5,193 bases of DNA, from NCBI GenBank assembly GCA_910588745.1, contig CAJURK010000040.1:25019-30211 (forward strand), given 5' to 3'. This document shows, piece by piece, positions 1-5,193 of this stretch (positions are counted from its first letter, which is position 1; every line of letters starts with the position of its first letter). Position numbers and translations under genes: made by a program. The notes beneath the pieces were generated by a model. That model was not told where the DNA came from and ran no database searches. It saw only the letters and a program-made list of their open reading frames with translations. Source of the stretch: an uncultured Dorea sp. (GTDB taxonomy: Bacteria > Bacillota > Clostridia > Lachnospirales > Lachnospiraceae).

Positions 1-517
1 TAAAAAAGTAGGAGACCAGAACCTTCCTTATGTCAAAGAGAATGTGGACGATATTCTTCTGGTGGAGGACGACGAGCTGATCGGAGCATTCCTGGATCTG
101 GTGGAGAATCATAAGATGATCGTGGAAAATTCAGGATTGCTTACCGTAGCCGCCCTAAAGCAGATGGACTTGAAAGGGAAAAAGGCGGTTGTGATTTTGA
201 GCGGCGGTAATATGGATGTGATTACCATGTCTTCCATCGTGCAGCATGGACTGATCCAGAGAGGCCGTATCTTTTCCGTATCCGTTCTCCTTCCTGACAA
301 ACCGGGCGAGCTGGTGCGGGTGGCCTCTGCAATTGCGGGCGCGAAGGGAAATGTAATTAAATTGGAGCATAACCAGTTTGTAAGCACAAACCGCCATGCG
401 GCGGTGGAACTTCGTATTACGATGGAGGCATTTGGGACAGAGCATAAAAAAGAAATTATGGCGGCCTTGCAAAAGGCGGGCTTTCAACCGGAGGAAATCG
501 GGGCGAAGTTGTATTAA
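1..517 (+). CDS. ilvA: Threonine ammonia-lyase (threonine dehydratase), C-terminal part with ACT domain; 5' end outside window
   Basis: This is the 3' end of a PLP-dependent enzyme that deaminates L-threonine to 2-oxobutyrate and ammonia. The first complete codon is at base 2, and the frame is open to the left edge. A GTG at 44 is an internal valine codon, not a start. About 171 residues are visible. The motif ENSGLLTVAAL (from about base 125) matches the conserved segment that reads EGAGA in many family members. The SGGN motif at 200-211 is the family's PLP-pyridine contact. From about base 270 a single ACT domain follows (SVLLPDKPGELVRVASAI), a small-molecule-binding fold. E. coli TdcB lacks such a domain and E. 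coli IlvA carries two, so this is the roughly 400-residue single-ACT type. Whether it serves isoleucine synthesis or threonine catabolism cannot be decided here, so the symbol is tentative. A hairpin terminator follows 53 bases after the stop. Confidence 0.9.
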   Translation, partial: KKVGDQNLPYVKENVDDILLVEDDELIGAFLDLVENHKMIVENSGLLTVAALKQMDLKGKKAVVILSGGNMDVITMSSIVQHGLIQRGRIFSVSVLLPDKPGELVRVASAIAGAKGNVIKLEHNQFVSTNRHAAVELRITMEAFGTEHKKEIMAALQKAGFQPEEIGAKLY

Positions 518-570
518 AAAACATGTTATAGTATGATATGATTCAATGCAGGCTAACAGTTTGGACGTGA

Positions 571-622
571 ATGAGGGGACTATCAGAGAAGGATACCATT
601 TACCGATAGTCCCCTCATTTTT
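571..622 (+). terminator. Rho-independent terminator after the threonine ammonia-lyase gene
   Basis: A perfect 14-bp inverted repeat (571-584, atgaggggactatc, with 605-618) encloses a 20-base loop and ends in a run of five T (618-622). The stem has a GGGG/CCCC core. The loop is long for a terminator. GATA at 592-595 could also pair with TATC at 581-584, so a minor alternative fold exists. The position fits termination of the upstream gene and isolates the promoter at 688. Confidence 0.82.
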
Positions 623-687
623 ATGCCTATTTTTAGAAAAGGAAATCCTATAGCGGCAAGCACGTTTCTTATATTTTAAAGTGAGGG

Positions 688-716
688 TTGACAGGAAATG
701 TATAATTGTATACAAT
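688..716 (+). promoter_or_regulatory. Sigma-A-type promoter of the citrate synthase unit
   Basis: A perfect -35 hexamer TTGACA (688-693) is followed after exactly 17 bases by TACAAT (711-716), a 5-of-6 match to the -10 consensus. Transcription would start near 722-724, giving an untranslated leader of about 48 bases before the ATG at 771. The -10 hexamer and the 3' half of the spacer lie inside the palindrome at 699-722, so a bound protein would block RNA polymerase. Confidence 0.8.
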
Positions 717-722
717 TATACA
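699..722. promoter_or_regulatory. Perfect 24-bp palindromic operator, probable GntR-family site
   Basis: The arms tgtataattgta (699-710) and tacaattataca (711-722) are exact reverse complements with no spacer, and the symmetry stops at 698/723. The centre, ATTGTATACAAT (705-716), contains TTGTATACAA, the core of the operator known for Bacillus subtilis GntR (gluconate operon). TGTATA occurs at 699 and 707, and TATACA at 709 and 717, so each motif repeats at an 8-base step within the site. It overlaps the -10 box, which suits repression. The GntR/FCD protein encoded at 2285-2938 is the obvious candidate ligand. That pairing is inferred from proximity and motif resemblance. Confidence 0.78.
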
Positions 723-755
723 GGTTAAAGATTTAACACGGTGTTCTGTGAAGAT

Positions 756-763
756 AAAGGAGA
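756..763 (+). promoter_or_regulatory. Ribosome binding site fixing the start at 771
   Basis: AAAGGAGA lies seven bases before the ATG at 771. An in-frame GTG at 741 would give a protein ten residues longer, but it has no ribosome site in front of it and would place this sequence inside the coding region. ATG 771 is therefore chosen. Confidence 0.85.
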
Positions 764-770
764 GAGCAAG

Positions 771-2162
771 ATGGATAACCGAAAAGTATATTTGAATGAA
801 CATTCCAACCTTCTGCAGTTAGAAGAGCATATGTACCCATTGGTGGACGTAAAGACGCCGAATGTATTCCGTAATTTGTTTCATTACGATGAAATACCGA
901 AGATCGCATTTAACGACAGGATCGTACCGCATCATATGCCGGACAATATCTGGATTACAGATACGACTTTCCGGGACGGCCAGCAGTCCAGAGCGCCCTA
1001 CAGCACGGAGCAGATCGTGGCAATCTACGATTATTTCCACAGAATGGGCGGACCGAAAGGGAAAATCAGACAGAGCGAGTTCTTCCTGTATAGTAAAAAA
1101 GACCGGGACGCGGTGTATAAGTGCATGGAGCGGGGATATCAATTTCCGGAGGTTACAAGTTGGATCCGCGCAAGCAAGAAGGATTTTGAACTGGTAAAGG
1201 AGATCGGAATGCCGGAAACCGGCATATTGGTAAGTTGTTCCGATTACCATATTTTCTATAAATTAAAGATGACCAGAAGAGAATGCATGGAGCATTATCT
1301 GTCAGTGGTAAGGGAATGCTTAGAGACCGGGGTCAGCCCCAGGTGCCATCTGGAGGATATTACAAGGTCGGATATCTACGGTTTTGTGATTCCCTTCTGT
1401 CTGGAACTGATGAATCTGATGGAGGAGTACCGGATTCCGGTCAAGATCCGTGTGTGCGATACCATGGGTTACGGGGTGAACTATCCCGGAGCAGTGATAC
1501 CAAGATCCATTCCGGGAATTATATATGGTATCCGGGTTCACGCGGGAGTGCCGTGCGAGCTGATTGAGTTCCATGGGCATAATGATTTCTATAAAGCGGT
1601 TAGTAATTCTACAACTGCATGGCTGTATGGGGCTTGCGGCGTGAACTGTTCTCTCTTTGGTATTGGAGAGCGAACTGGGAATACGCCTTTAGAAGCGATG
1701 GTATTTGAGTATGCGCAGCTCCGGGGGACCTTAGACGGTATGGATACGACGGTGATCACGGAACTCGCGGAATATTTTGAAAAAGAGATTGGTTACCGGG
1801 TTCCCTCCAGAACACCGTTTGTGGGCAGGAATTTCAATGTTACCCGGGCGGGGATCCACGCAGACGGACTCTTGAAAAATGAGGAGATCTATAATATATT
1901 TGACACAGAGAAGTTTCTGAACCGGGCGCCACTGGTTGCAGTTTCCAATACCTCGGGACTTGCGGGAATCGCTCATTGGATTAATACATATTTTCATTTG
2001 CCGGAGGAAAAGCAGGTAGATAAGGGCTGTGAGTTAACTGCTATGGTGAAGGCATGGGTGGATGAAGAGTATGAGAGCGGGCGTGTGACGGTGCTTACGG
2101 ACGAGGAGCTTTTAAAGGTCATAGACGATGCCTGCGGGAAGCTTGGCGTCAAACTGGTATAG
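771..2162 (+). CDS. Probable Re-citrate synthase (HMGL-like, isopropylmalate/homocitrate synthase relative)
   Basis: This 463-residue enzyme of the HMGL-like TIM-barrel family condenses an acyl-CoA with a 2-oxo acid. Visible marks are TDTTFRDGQQSRAP (63-76; R68 and D69 fit the catalytic Arg and metal-binding Asp), RCHLEDITRSD (191-201), the metal-binding HxH in EFHGHND (266-272; H268, H270), GIGERTGN (297-304) and GIHADG (361-366). About 60 residues precede the barrel. The chain ends without room for the leucine-binding regulatory domain typical of LeuA. The overall pattern resembles the Re-face citrate synthases described from Clostridium kluyveri, often misannotated as isopropylmalate synthases. 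The isocitrate dehydrogenase two genes downstream supports citrate as product, made from acetyl-CoA and oxaloacetate in the cytoplasm. Homocitrate or isopropylmalate synthase remain alternatives, but no leu, nif or lysine genes are nearby. No convincing terminator separates it from the regulator gene 122 bases downstream. Confidence 0.8.
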   Translation: MDNRKVYLNEHSNLLQLEEHMYPLVDVKTPNVFRNLFHYDEIPKIAFNDRIVPHHMPDNIWITDTTFRDGQQSRAPYSTEQIVAIYDYFHRMGGPKGKIRQSEFFLYSKKDRDAVYKCMERGYQFPEVTSWIRASKKDFELVKEIGMPETGILVSCSDYHIFYKLKMTRRECMEHYLSVVRECLETGVSPRCHLEDITRSDIYGFVIPFCLELMNLMEEYRIPVKIRVCDTMGYGVNYPGAVIPRSIPGIIYGIRVHAGVPCELIEFHGHNDFYKAVSNSTTAWLYGACGVNCSLFGIGERTGNTPLEAMVFEYAQLRGTLDGMDTTVITELAEYFEKEIGYRVPSRTPFVGRNFNVTRAGIHADGLLKNEEIYNIFDTEKFLNRAPLVAVSNTSGLAGIAHWINTYFHLPEEKQVDKGCELTAMVKAWVDEEYESGRVTVLTDEELLKVIDDACGKLGVKLV

Positions 2163-2284
2163 GATTTCATTCAGTAATTGGAACAAGAACATGCATTTGA
2201 AATCTGCCGAAAATATTTGCGTTTAAATGGGCGGGATGAGGGGTATCCAATCTATACAGCGTATTCCTGCCGGGAGAGGAAATC

Positions 2285-2938
2285 ATGGAAGAGTATCAGG
2301 ATCAGTCTCTGAGAGGAAAGGTCTTTCAGAGACTCAGGGAGGACATCTTAACAGGAGTTTATCAGGATGGGGAAGAACTTCGGGAGATTACCCTTGGAGA
2401 GAAGCTGGGAGTCAGCAGGACGCCGGTGCGGGAAGCGCTCAGGCAGTTAGAACTGGAGGGATTGGTTACAATTGTACCGAATAAAGGGGCTTATGTATCT
2501 GCAATTACCCGGAAGGATGTGAGGGATATTTATAAAATCCGCTCCCTTTTAGAGGGACTGTGCGCTAGATGGGCTACCAGGAATATAAAGGAAAATCAGA
2601 TTGAGGAGTTGGAAGAAATCGTGCTTCTATCGGAGTTTCATCTGCGCCGGGACGCGGCGGGAAGAGCCAAGCAGGTGTCGGAGCTTGACGGGAAGTTCCA
2701 TCAGGTACTCTACGAGGCTTCGGACAGCCGGATTCTTGAACATGTGCTGAAGGATTTCCACAAGTATGTTAAGATGTCAAGGCAGTTATCCGTGGGAACT
2801 TCTGACCGGGCGGAGCAGTCTATAGCAGAACATAAGGGGATTCTGGAGGCGATCAAAAGGAAGGATGCACAGTTAGCCGAAAAACTGGCGGATGAACATA
2901 TTATGAATGTGATGAAGAACCTCCATATCGAGAAGTAA
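2285..2938 (+). CDS. GntR-family transcriptional regulator, FadR/FCD subfamily
   Basis: This 217-residue cytoplasmic DNA-binding protein has a GntR winged helix-turn-helix at about residues 8-73, with the hallmark LGVSRTPVREALRQLELEGL (41-60) and the wing GAYVS. An all-helical FCD ligand domain follows at about 78-210. D135, H139, H183 and H205 occupy the pattern of the metal-binding Asp and three His seen in many FCD regulators, which often sense carboxylic acids bound to that metal. The ligand here is unknown; citrate, isocitrate or 2-oxoglutarate are guesses from context. The ATG follows GGGAGAGGA (2272-2280) closely. The gene sits between the citrate synthase and isocitrate dehydrogenase genes on the same strand. 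It probably controls that unit, and itself, through the palindrome at 699-722. A repressor is the simplest reading because that site covers the -10 box. Confidence 0.92.
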   Translation: MEEYQDQSLRGKVFQRLREDILTGVYQDGEELREITLGEKLGVSRTPVREALRQLELEGLVTIVPNKGAYVSAITRKDVRDIYKIRSLLEGLCARWATRNIKENQIEELEEIVLLSEFHLRRDAAGRAKQVSELDGKFHQVLYEASDSRILEHVLKDFHKYVKMSRQLSVGTSDRAEQSIAEHKGILEAIKRKDAQLAEKLADEHIMNVMKNLHIEK

Positions 2939-2956
2939 GAACATGGACAGTTATCA

Positions 2957-2985
2957 TTGACTTATACAAAAAGATACGATACGAT
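2957..2985 (+). promoter_or_regulatory. Possible internal promoter for isocitrate dehydrogenase
   Basis: TTGACT (2957-2962, 5 of 6 to the -35 consensus) is spaced 17 bases from TACGAT (2980-2985, 4 of 6 to the -10). It lies in the 79-base gap between the regulator and dehydrogenase genes and would start transcription roughly 25 bases before the ATG at 3018. It is weaker than the promoter at 688 and could be chance in an AT-rich gap. Confidence 0.4.
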
Positions 2986-2991
2986 GTATAA
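2962..2991. repeat. Inverted heptamers flanking the possible icd -10 region
   Basis: TTATACA (2962-2968) and TGTATAA (2985-2991) are exact reverse complements separated by 16 bases, in which GATAC is tandemly repeated (2973-2982). The same two heptamers form the outer ends of the operator at 699-722, but there in the opposite order (TGTATAA first). They may be isolated half-sites for the same regulator. The everted order and wide spacing make a standard dimer site uncertain. Confidence 0.35.
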
Positions 2992-3017
2992 ATGGAAAAA
3001 GAAGGGAGCCAAAAGCA

Positions 3018-4214
3018 ATGACAAAAATTAAAATGACGACGCCGATTGTTGAGATGGACGGGGATGAGATGACGAGGATTCTCTGGAAGATGATAAAGGA
3101 TCACCTTTTGGAGCCTTATATTGAGCTGAATACAGAGTATTATGATTTGGGATTAGAACACCGCAACGAGACGGACGATCAGGTAACCATAGATTCTGCT
3201 AATGCCACAAAGAAATATAAGGTTGCGGTAAAATGTGCGACGATTACGCCGAATGCCGCCCGCATGACCGAGTATCAGTTAAAGGAAATGTGGAAGAGTC
3301 CCAACGGAACGATCCGGGCGATTCTAGACGGCACGGTGTTCCGGGCGCCAATCGTAGTGAAAGGCATTGAGCCTTATGTGAGGAATTGGAAGAAGCCGAT
3401 TACTATTGCCAGACATGCTTACGGCGATGTGTATAAGGCTTCTGAGATGAAGATACCGGGAGCCGGGAAGGCGGAGCTTGTCTATACGGCAAAAGACGGA
3501 AGCGAGACAAGGGAGCTGATTCATCATTTTGACAGTCCGGGAATTCTTCAGGGCATGCATAACATGAATCATTCGATTGAGAGCTTTGCCAGGAGCTGTT
3601 TCAATTATGCGCTGGATACGAAACAGGATTTGTGGTTTGCCTCTAAGGATACGATTTCTAAGAAGTATGACCACACATTTAAGGATATTTTCCAGGATAT
3701 CTTTGACGCGGAATATAAAGAAAAATTTGAGCAGGCGGGCATTGTGTATTTCTATACATTGATTGACGATGCAGTGGCTCGTGTGATGAAGTCTGAAGGC
3801 GGATATATCTGGGCATGCAAGAATTATGACGGCGATGTGATGAGCGATATGGTATCTTCTGCCTTCGGTTCTCTGGCTATGATGACATCCGTGCTGGTAT
3901 CGCCGGACGGGTATTATGAGTATGAGGCGGCTCATGGAACCGTACAGCGCCATTACTATAAGCATCTGAAAGGCGAGGAGACCTCCACGAATTCGGTGGC
4001 AACCATCTTCGCATGGACGGGGGCTTTAAGGAAGCGAGGGGAATTAGACGGCAACCGGGAACTGATGGAATTTGCGGACAGGCTGGAGAAGGCGACGGTA
4101 GATACCATTGAGAGCGGAGAGATGACGAAGGATCTGGCGCTGATCACATCCATTGAGAATCCGACGGTGTTAAACAGCGAAGCGTTTATTCAGGCAATTG
4201 CGAAGAGACTATAA
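3018..4214 (+). CDS. icd: Isocitrate dehydrogenase, NADP-dependent, eukaryote-like homodimeric type
   Basis: This 398-residue cytoplasmic enzyme oxidatively decarboxylates isocitrate to 2-oxoglutarate, producing NADPH. It follows the human IDH1 pattern closely from VEMDGDEMTRI (11-21) onward. The isocitrate-binding set is present: S94 in KSPNGTIR, R100, R109, R132 in ARHAYGD and Y139. The catalytic lysine equivalent is K210, and the metal ligands are D250, D273 and D277 in NYDGDVMSD. The segment AAHGTVQRH (304-312) carries R311 and H312, equivalent to the human residues that hold the NADP 2'-phosphate, so NADP is the expected cofactor. Length is near the usual 400-415. ATG 3018 is preceded by AAGGGAG (3002-3008), nine bases upstream. 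As the last gene of the unit it supplies 2-oxoglutarate for glutamate synthesis. A strong terminator follows. No catalytic residue appears to be missing. Confidence 0.96.
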   Translation: MTKIKMTTPIVEMDGDEMTRILWKMIKDHLLEPYIELNTEYYDLGLEHRNETDDQVTIDSANATKKYKVAVKCATITPNAARMTEYQLKEMWKSPNGTIRAILDGTVFRAPIVVKGIEPYVRNWKKPITIARHAYGDVYKASEMKIPGAGKAELVYTAKDGSETRELIHHFDSPGILQGMHNMNHSIESFARSCFNYALDTKQDLWFASKDTISKKYDHTFKDIFQDIFDAEYKEKFEQAGIVYFYTLIDDAVARVMKSEGGYIWACKNYDGDVMSDMVSSAFGSLAMMTSVLVSPDGYYEYEAAHGTVQRHYYKHLKGEETSTNSVATIFAWTGALRKRGELDGNRELMEFADRLEKATVDTIESGEMTKDLALITSIENPTVLNSEAFIQAIAKRL

Positions 4215-4287
4215 AGGCATGGCAGATATGTAAAACCGCATTTTGATACAATCGGCTCCAAGAAAATATGCGAAAAACGCTTGAAAT

Positions 4288-4335
4288 AAAGGCTTTCGGC
4301 AGATTCGATAATTTGCCGGAAGCCTTTTCTTTTTA
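4288..4335 (+). terminator. Rho-independent terminator after icd
   Basis: The arms 4288-4304 and 4311-4327 form a stem of about 17 bp including two G-U pairs, with a GC-rich middle (GGC/GCC and CGGC/GCCG) and a six-base loop. It runs into a T-rich tail, ttttctttt followed by TA (4325-4335). It lies 74 bases after the icd stop. The flank on the other side is A-rich (gaaataaa), so weak function on the minus strand is also possible. Confidence 0.88.
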
Positions 4336-4374
4336 TGTTCTGAAACGGTGGACAGCCATCGAAATGCAATTTGA

Positions 4375-4461
4375 ACCCCTTCAGCAAAGAATTATGTGGT
4401 TAAAAAGCTGAGAGATGATGGACGAGAAGAATTGCTTCAATTAATAAATACTGATTTTTAA
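4375..4461 (+). pseudogene. Possible remnant of a protein C-terminus
   Basis: This short open frame encodes 28 residues after an in-frame stop at 4372 and ends at TAA 4459-4461. It includes the segment KKLRDDGREELLQLINTDF. The charged amphipathic stretch with a DGRE motif reminds me of the C-terminal tails of Rpn-type nuclease/transposase-like proteins common in gut Clostridia. There is no start codon with a ribosome site and no upstream domain, so at most it is the debris of a gene. The identification rests on recollection of a motif and is weak. Confidence 0.15.
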
Positions 4462-4472
4462 AAAACTCAATT

Positions 4473-4505
4473 ATAAAAGCAACGGATTTATATAGTTGCT
4501 TTTAT
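4473..4505. terminator. Symmetrical AT-rich hairpin, probable terminator of the TetR gene
   Basis: A perfect 11-bp inverted repeat (ataaaagcaac at 4473-4483 with gttgcttttat at 4495-4505) has an 11-base loop. Each arm ends in AAAA or TTTT, so either strand yields a GCAAC/GTTGC stem followed by a U run. It lies 45 bases beyond the TetR stop on the minus strand and downstream of the icd terminator on the plus strand. A bidirectional terminator between convergent genes is the natural reading. The stem is short in GC pairs, so efficiency may be modest. Confidence 0.6.
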
Positions 4506-4550
4506 GTTTGTTGCGATATAATAATGAATGCAGCAACCAGATATAAATAA

Positions 4551-5111
4551 TCAAAGATTGAAATAATTTAAGCTTGTTTCAATTATTGTCTTTAGATAAA
4601 GGATAATCTTTTCCTTATCTTTAGTGTGTTTTTCTCTGGCCCAGTCAACTAAGGTTCCGGCAAGTGCCTCTGTATAAAAATTTGCAAGGAAATCCTTAAA
4701 CTCTGGTTCAAGATGATTTTGGACTTTTTCATCTGCGTTATTGATTAGCGAGGATGTTATCGCTATAAAATCCGAGTAGAAAAAGCGTTTCATTTCATCC
4801 CGCCCTATGGCATCATAAGCACAACTGATAATGTAGTCATTTTCATCTACATAATCCATGATAAAGCGGATAGCATCTTCGTAATCAACCAGCAGATCAA
4901 AATGTTTCACTACTTCAATCGCTTCCTCAGTCAGCATCCAACGGAGCAGCGCATATATATCATCAAAATGATAATAAAAAGTATTTCGGTTTACACCGCA
5001 GTCCTGTATGATTTCCTTTACAGTAATTTTTGAAAAGTTCTTATGGCGCATGGCTTTTTTTAGTGAAAGAGCCAGCGCCTTTTTTGTTTCTAATGAGATT
5101 TCCTCATTCAT
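4551..5111 (-). CDS. TetR-family transcriptional regulator, DhaS-like
   Basis: This 186-residue protein has an N-terminal TetR helix-turn-helix at about residues 8-55. The recognition part ITVKEIIQDCGVNRNTFYYHF (29-49) is typical of the family and closest in style to DhaS-like members, whose coding neighbours and ligands vary. The rest is a helical ligand/dimer domain (about 60-186) with no motif that tells me the effector. I chose the ATG read at 5111-5109 because a strong GGAGGT lies nine bases upstream. An upstream TTG at 5162 would add 17 residues translated from the ribosome site itself. No partner gene is visible: it converges on icd, and the sequence upstream leaves the window within 82 bases. 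Its bases are visibly more AT-rich than those of the neighbouring metabolic genes, which may indicate a separate origin. The target is unknown. Confidence 0.9.
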   Translation of the reverse strand: MNEEISLETKKALALSLKKAMRHKNFSKITVKEIIQDCGVNRNTFYYHFDDIYALLRWMLTEEAIEVVKHFDLLVDYEDAIRFIMDYVDENDYIISCAYDAIGRDEMKRFFYSDFIAITSSLINNADEKVQNHLEPEFKDFLANFYTEALAGTLVDWAREKHTKDKEKIILYLKTIIETSLNYFNL

Positions 5112-5120
5112 CAAACGACC

Positions 5121-5126
5121 ACCTCC
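5121..5126 (-). promoter_or_regulatory. Ribosome binding site of the TetR gene
   Basis: GGAGGT on the minus strand lies nine bases before the ATG at 5111-5109. This settles the start against the longer TTG-initiated frame. A TTG directly before this ATG is also in frame, at a six-base distance, and cannot be formally excluded. Confidence 0.8.
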
Positions 5127-5193
5127 GTAATATTGACATTTCTGCAAGAAAGTGTCGCGCAACTATCTCCGGGATTTGGAACGGGCAGAGGAA

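Larger units (their letters stand above)
4215..4550. other. Convergent intergenic stretch between icd and the TetR gene
   Basis: These 336 bases separate the plus-strand icd gene from the minus-strand TetR gene. They hold the icd terminator, a short open frame that may be a decayed gene end (4375-4461), and a second symmetrical hairpin (4473-4505). The first 70 bases after icd show nothing I can name. At 4510-4537, GTTGC and GCAAC could form another weak 5-bp stem, repeating the arm sequence of the preceding hairpin. Confidence 0.6.

Noticed and set aside
44..46. GTG as the start of a small ACT-domain protein
   Set aside because: The frame is open from base 2 with threonine ammonia-lyase sequence running through it. 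The codon is an internal valine of a gene cut by the window edge.
571..618. The hairpin as part of a riboswitch or attenuator controlling the gene at 771
   Set aside because: A consensus-like promoter lies downstream of it at 688, and no conserved leader elements such as a T-box motif are visible. Termination of the upstream gene is sufficient explanation.
741..770. In-frame GTG start extending the citrate synthase by ten residues
   Set aside because: AAAGGAGA at 756-763 sits at the correct distance from ATG 771, and nothing suitable precedes GTG 741.
2163..2204. Inverted repeat gatttca/tgaaatc after the citrate synthase gene as a terminator
   Set aside because: It has only seven AT-rich pairs, a 28-base loop and no following T run. 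It is unlikely to stop transcription before gntR.
2197..2227. TTGAAA with TTTAAA as a promoter for the gntR gene
   Set aside because: The spacing is 19 bases and the -10 match is weak. Read-through from 688 explains expression adequately.
5133..5193. TTGACA and an open plus-strand frame (cgc aac tat ctc cgg ...) suggesting a divergent gene
   Set aside because: There is no -10 box at proper spacing and no start with a ribosome site. Several frames are open over these 60 bases, so too little is visible to call a gene.

Overview
The window looks like an ordinary chromosomal stretch from an anaerobic Firmicute, most likely Clostridia and plausibly Lachnospiraceae. This is inferred from the strong AGGAG-type ribosome sites, the short U-tailed hairpin terminators, the moderate base composition and the set of enzyme families. 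I cannot name a species from the sequence alone.

Layout: (1) 1-517, the 3' end of a threonine ammonia-lyase gene with a C-terminal ACT domain, followed by a strong hairpin terminator at 571-622. (2) 688-4335, a probable three-gene plus-strand unit. It opens with a consensus-like promoter (688-716) overlapped by a perfect 24-bp palindrome (699-722). The genes are an HMGL-like/isopropylmalate-synthase-related enzyme best read as Re-citrate synthase (771-2162), a GntR/FCD-family regulator (2285-2938) and a NADP-type isocitrate dehydrogenase of the eukaryote-like dimeric class (3018-4214). A strong terminator follows at 4288-4335. (3) 4215-4550, a 336-bp convergent intergenic stretch holding that terminator, a short open frame that may be a gene remnant, and a second AT-rich symmetrical hairpin (4473-4505). 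(4) 4551-5111, a minus-strand TetR-family regulator that is visibly more AT-rich than the rest. The last 80 bases (5112-5193) hold its ribosome site and otherwise nothing I can assign.

Functionally the central unit makes sense as the oxidative branch of an incomplete TCA cycle: acetyl-CoA plus oxaloacetate to citrate, then via an aconitase not present here to isocitrate, then to 2-oxoglutarate with NADPH, feeding glutamate synthesis. The embedded GntR regulator is a natural candidate to bind the palindrome at the head of the unit. The palindrome's core resembles the operator core known for Bacillus GntR. A second, weaker promoter with everted copies of the same hexamer precedes the isocitrate dehydrogenase gene. 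I see no mobile element, CRISPR array, tRNA or rRNA.
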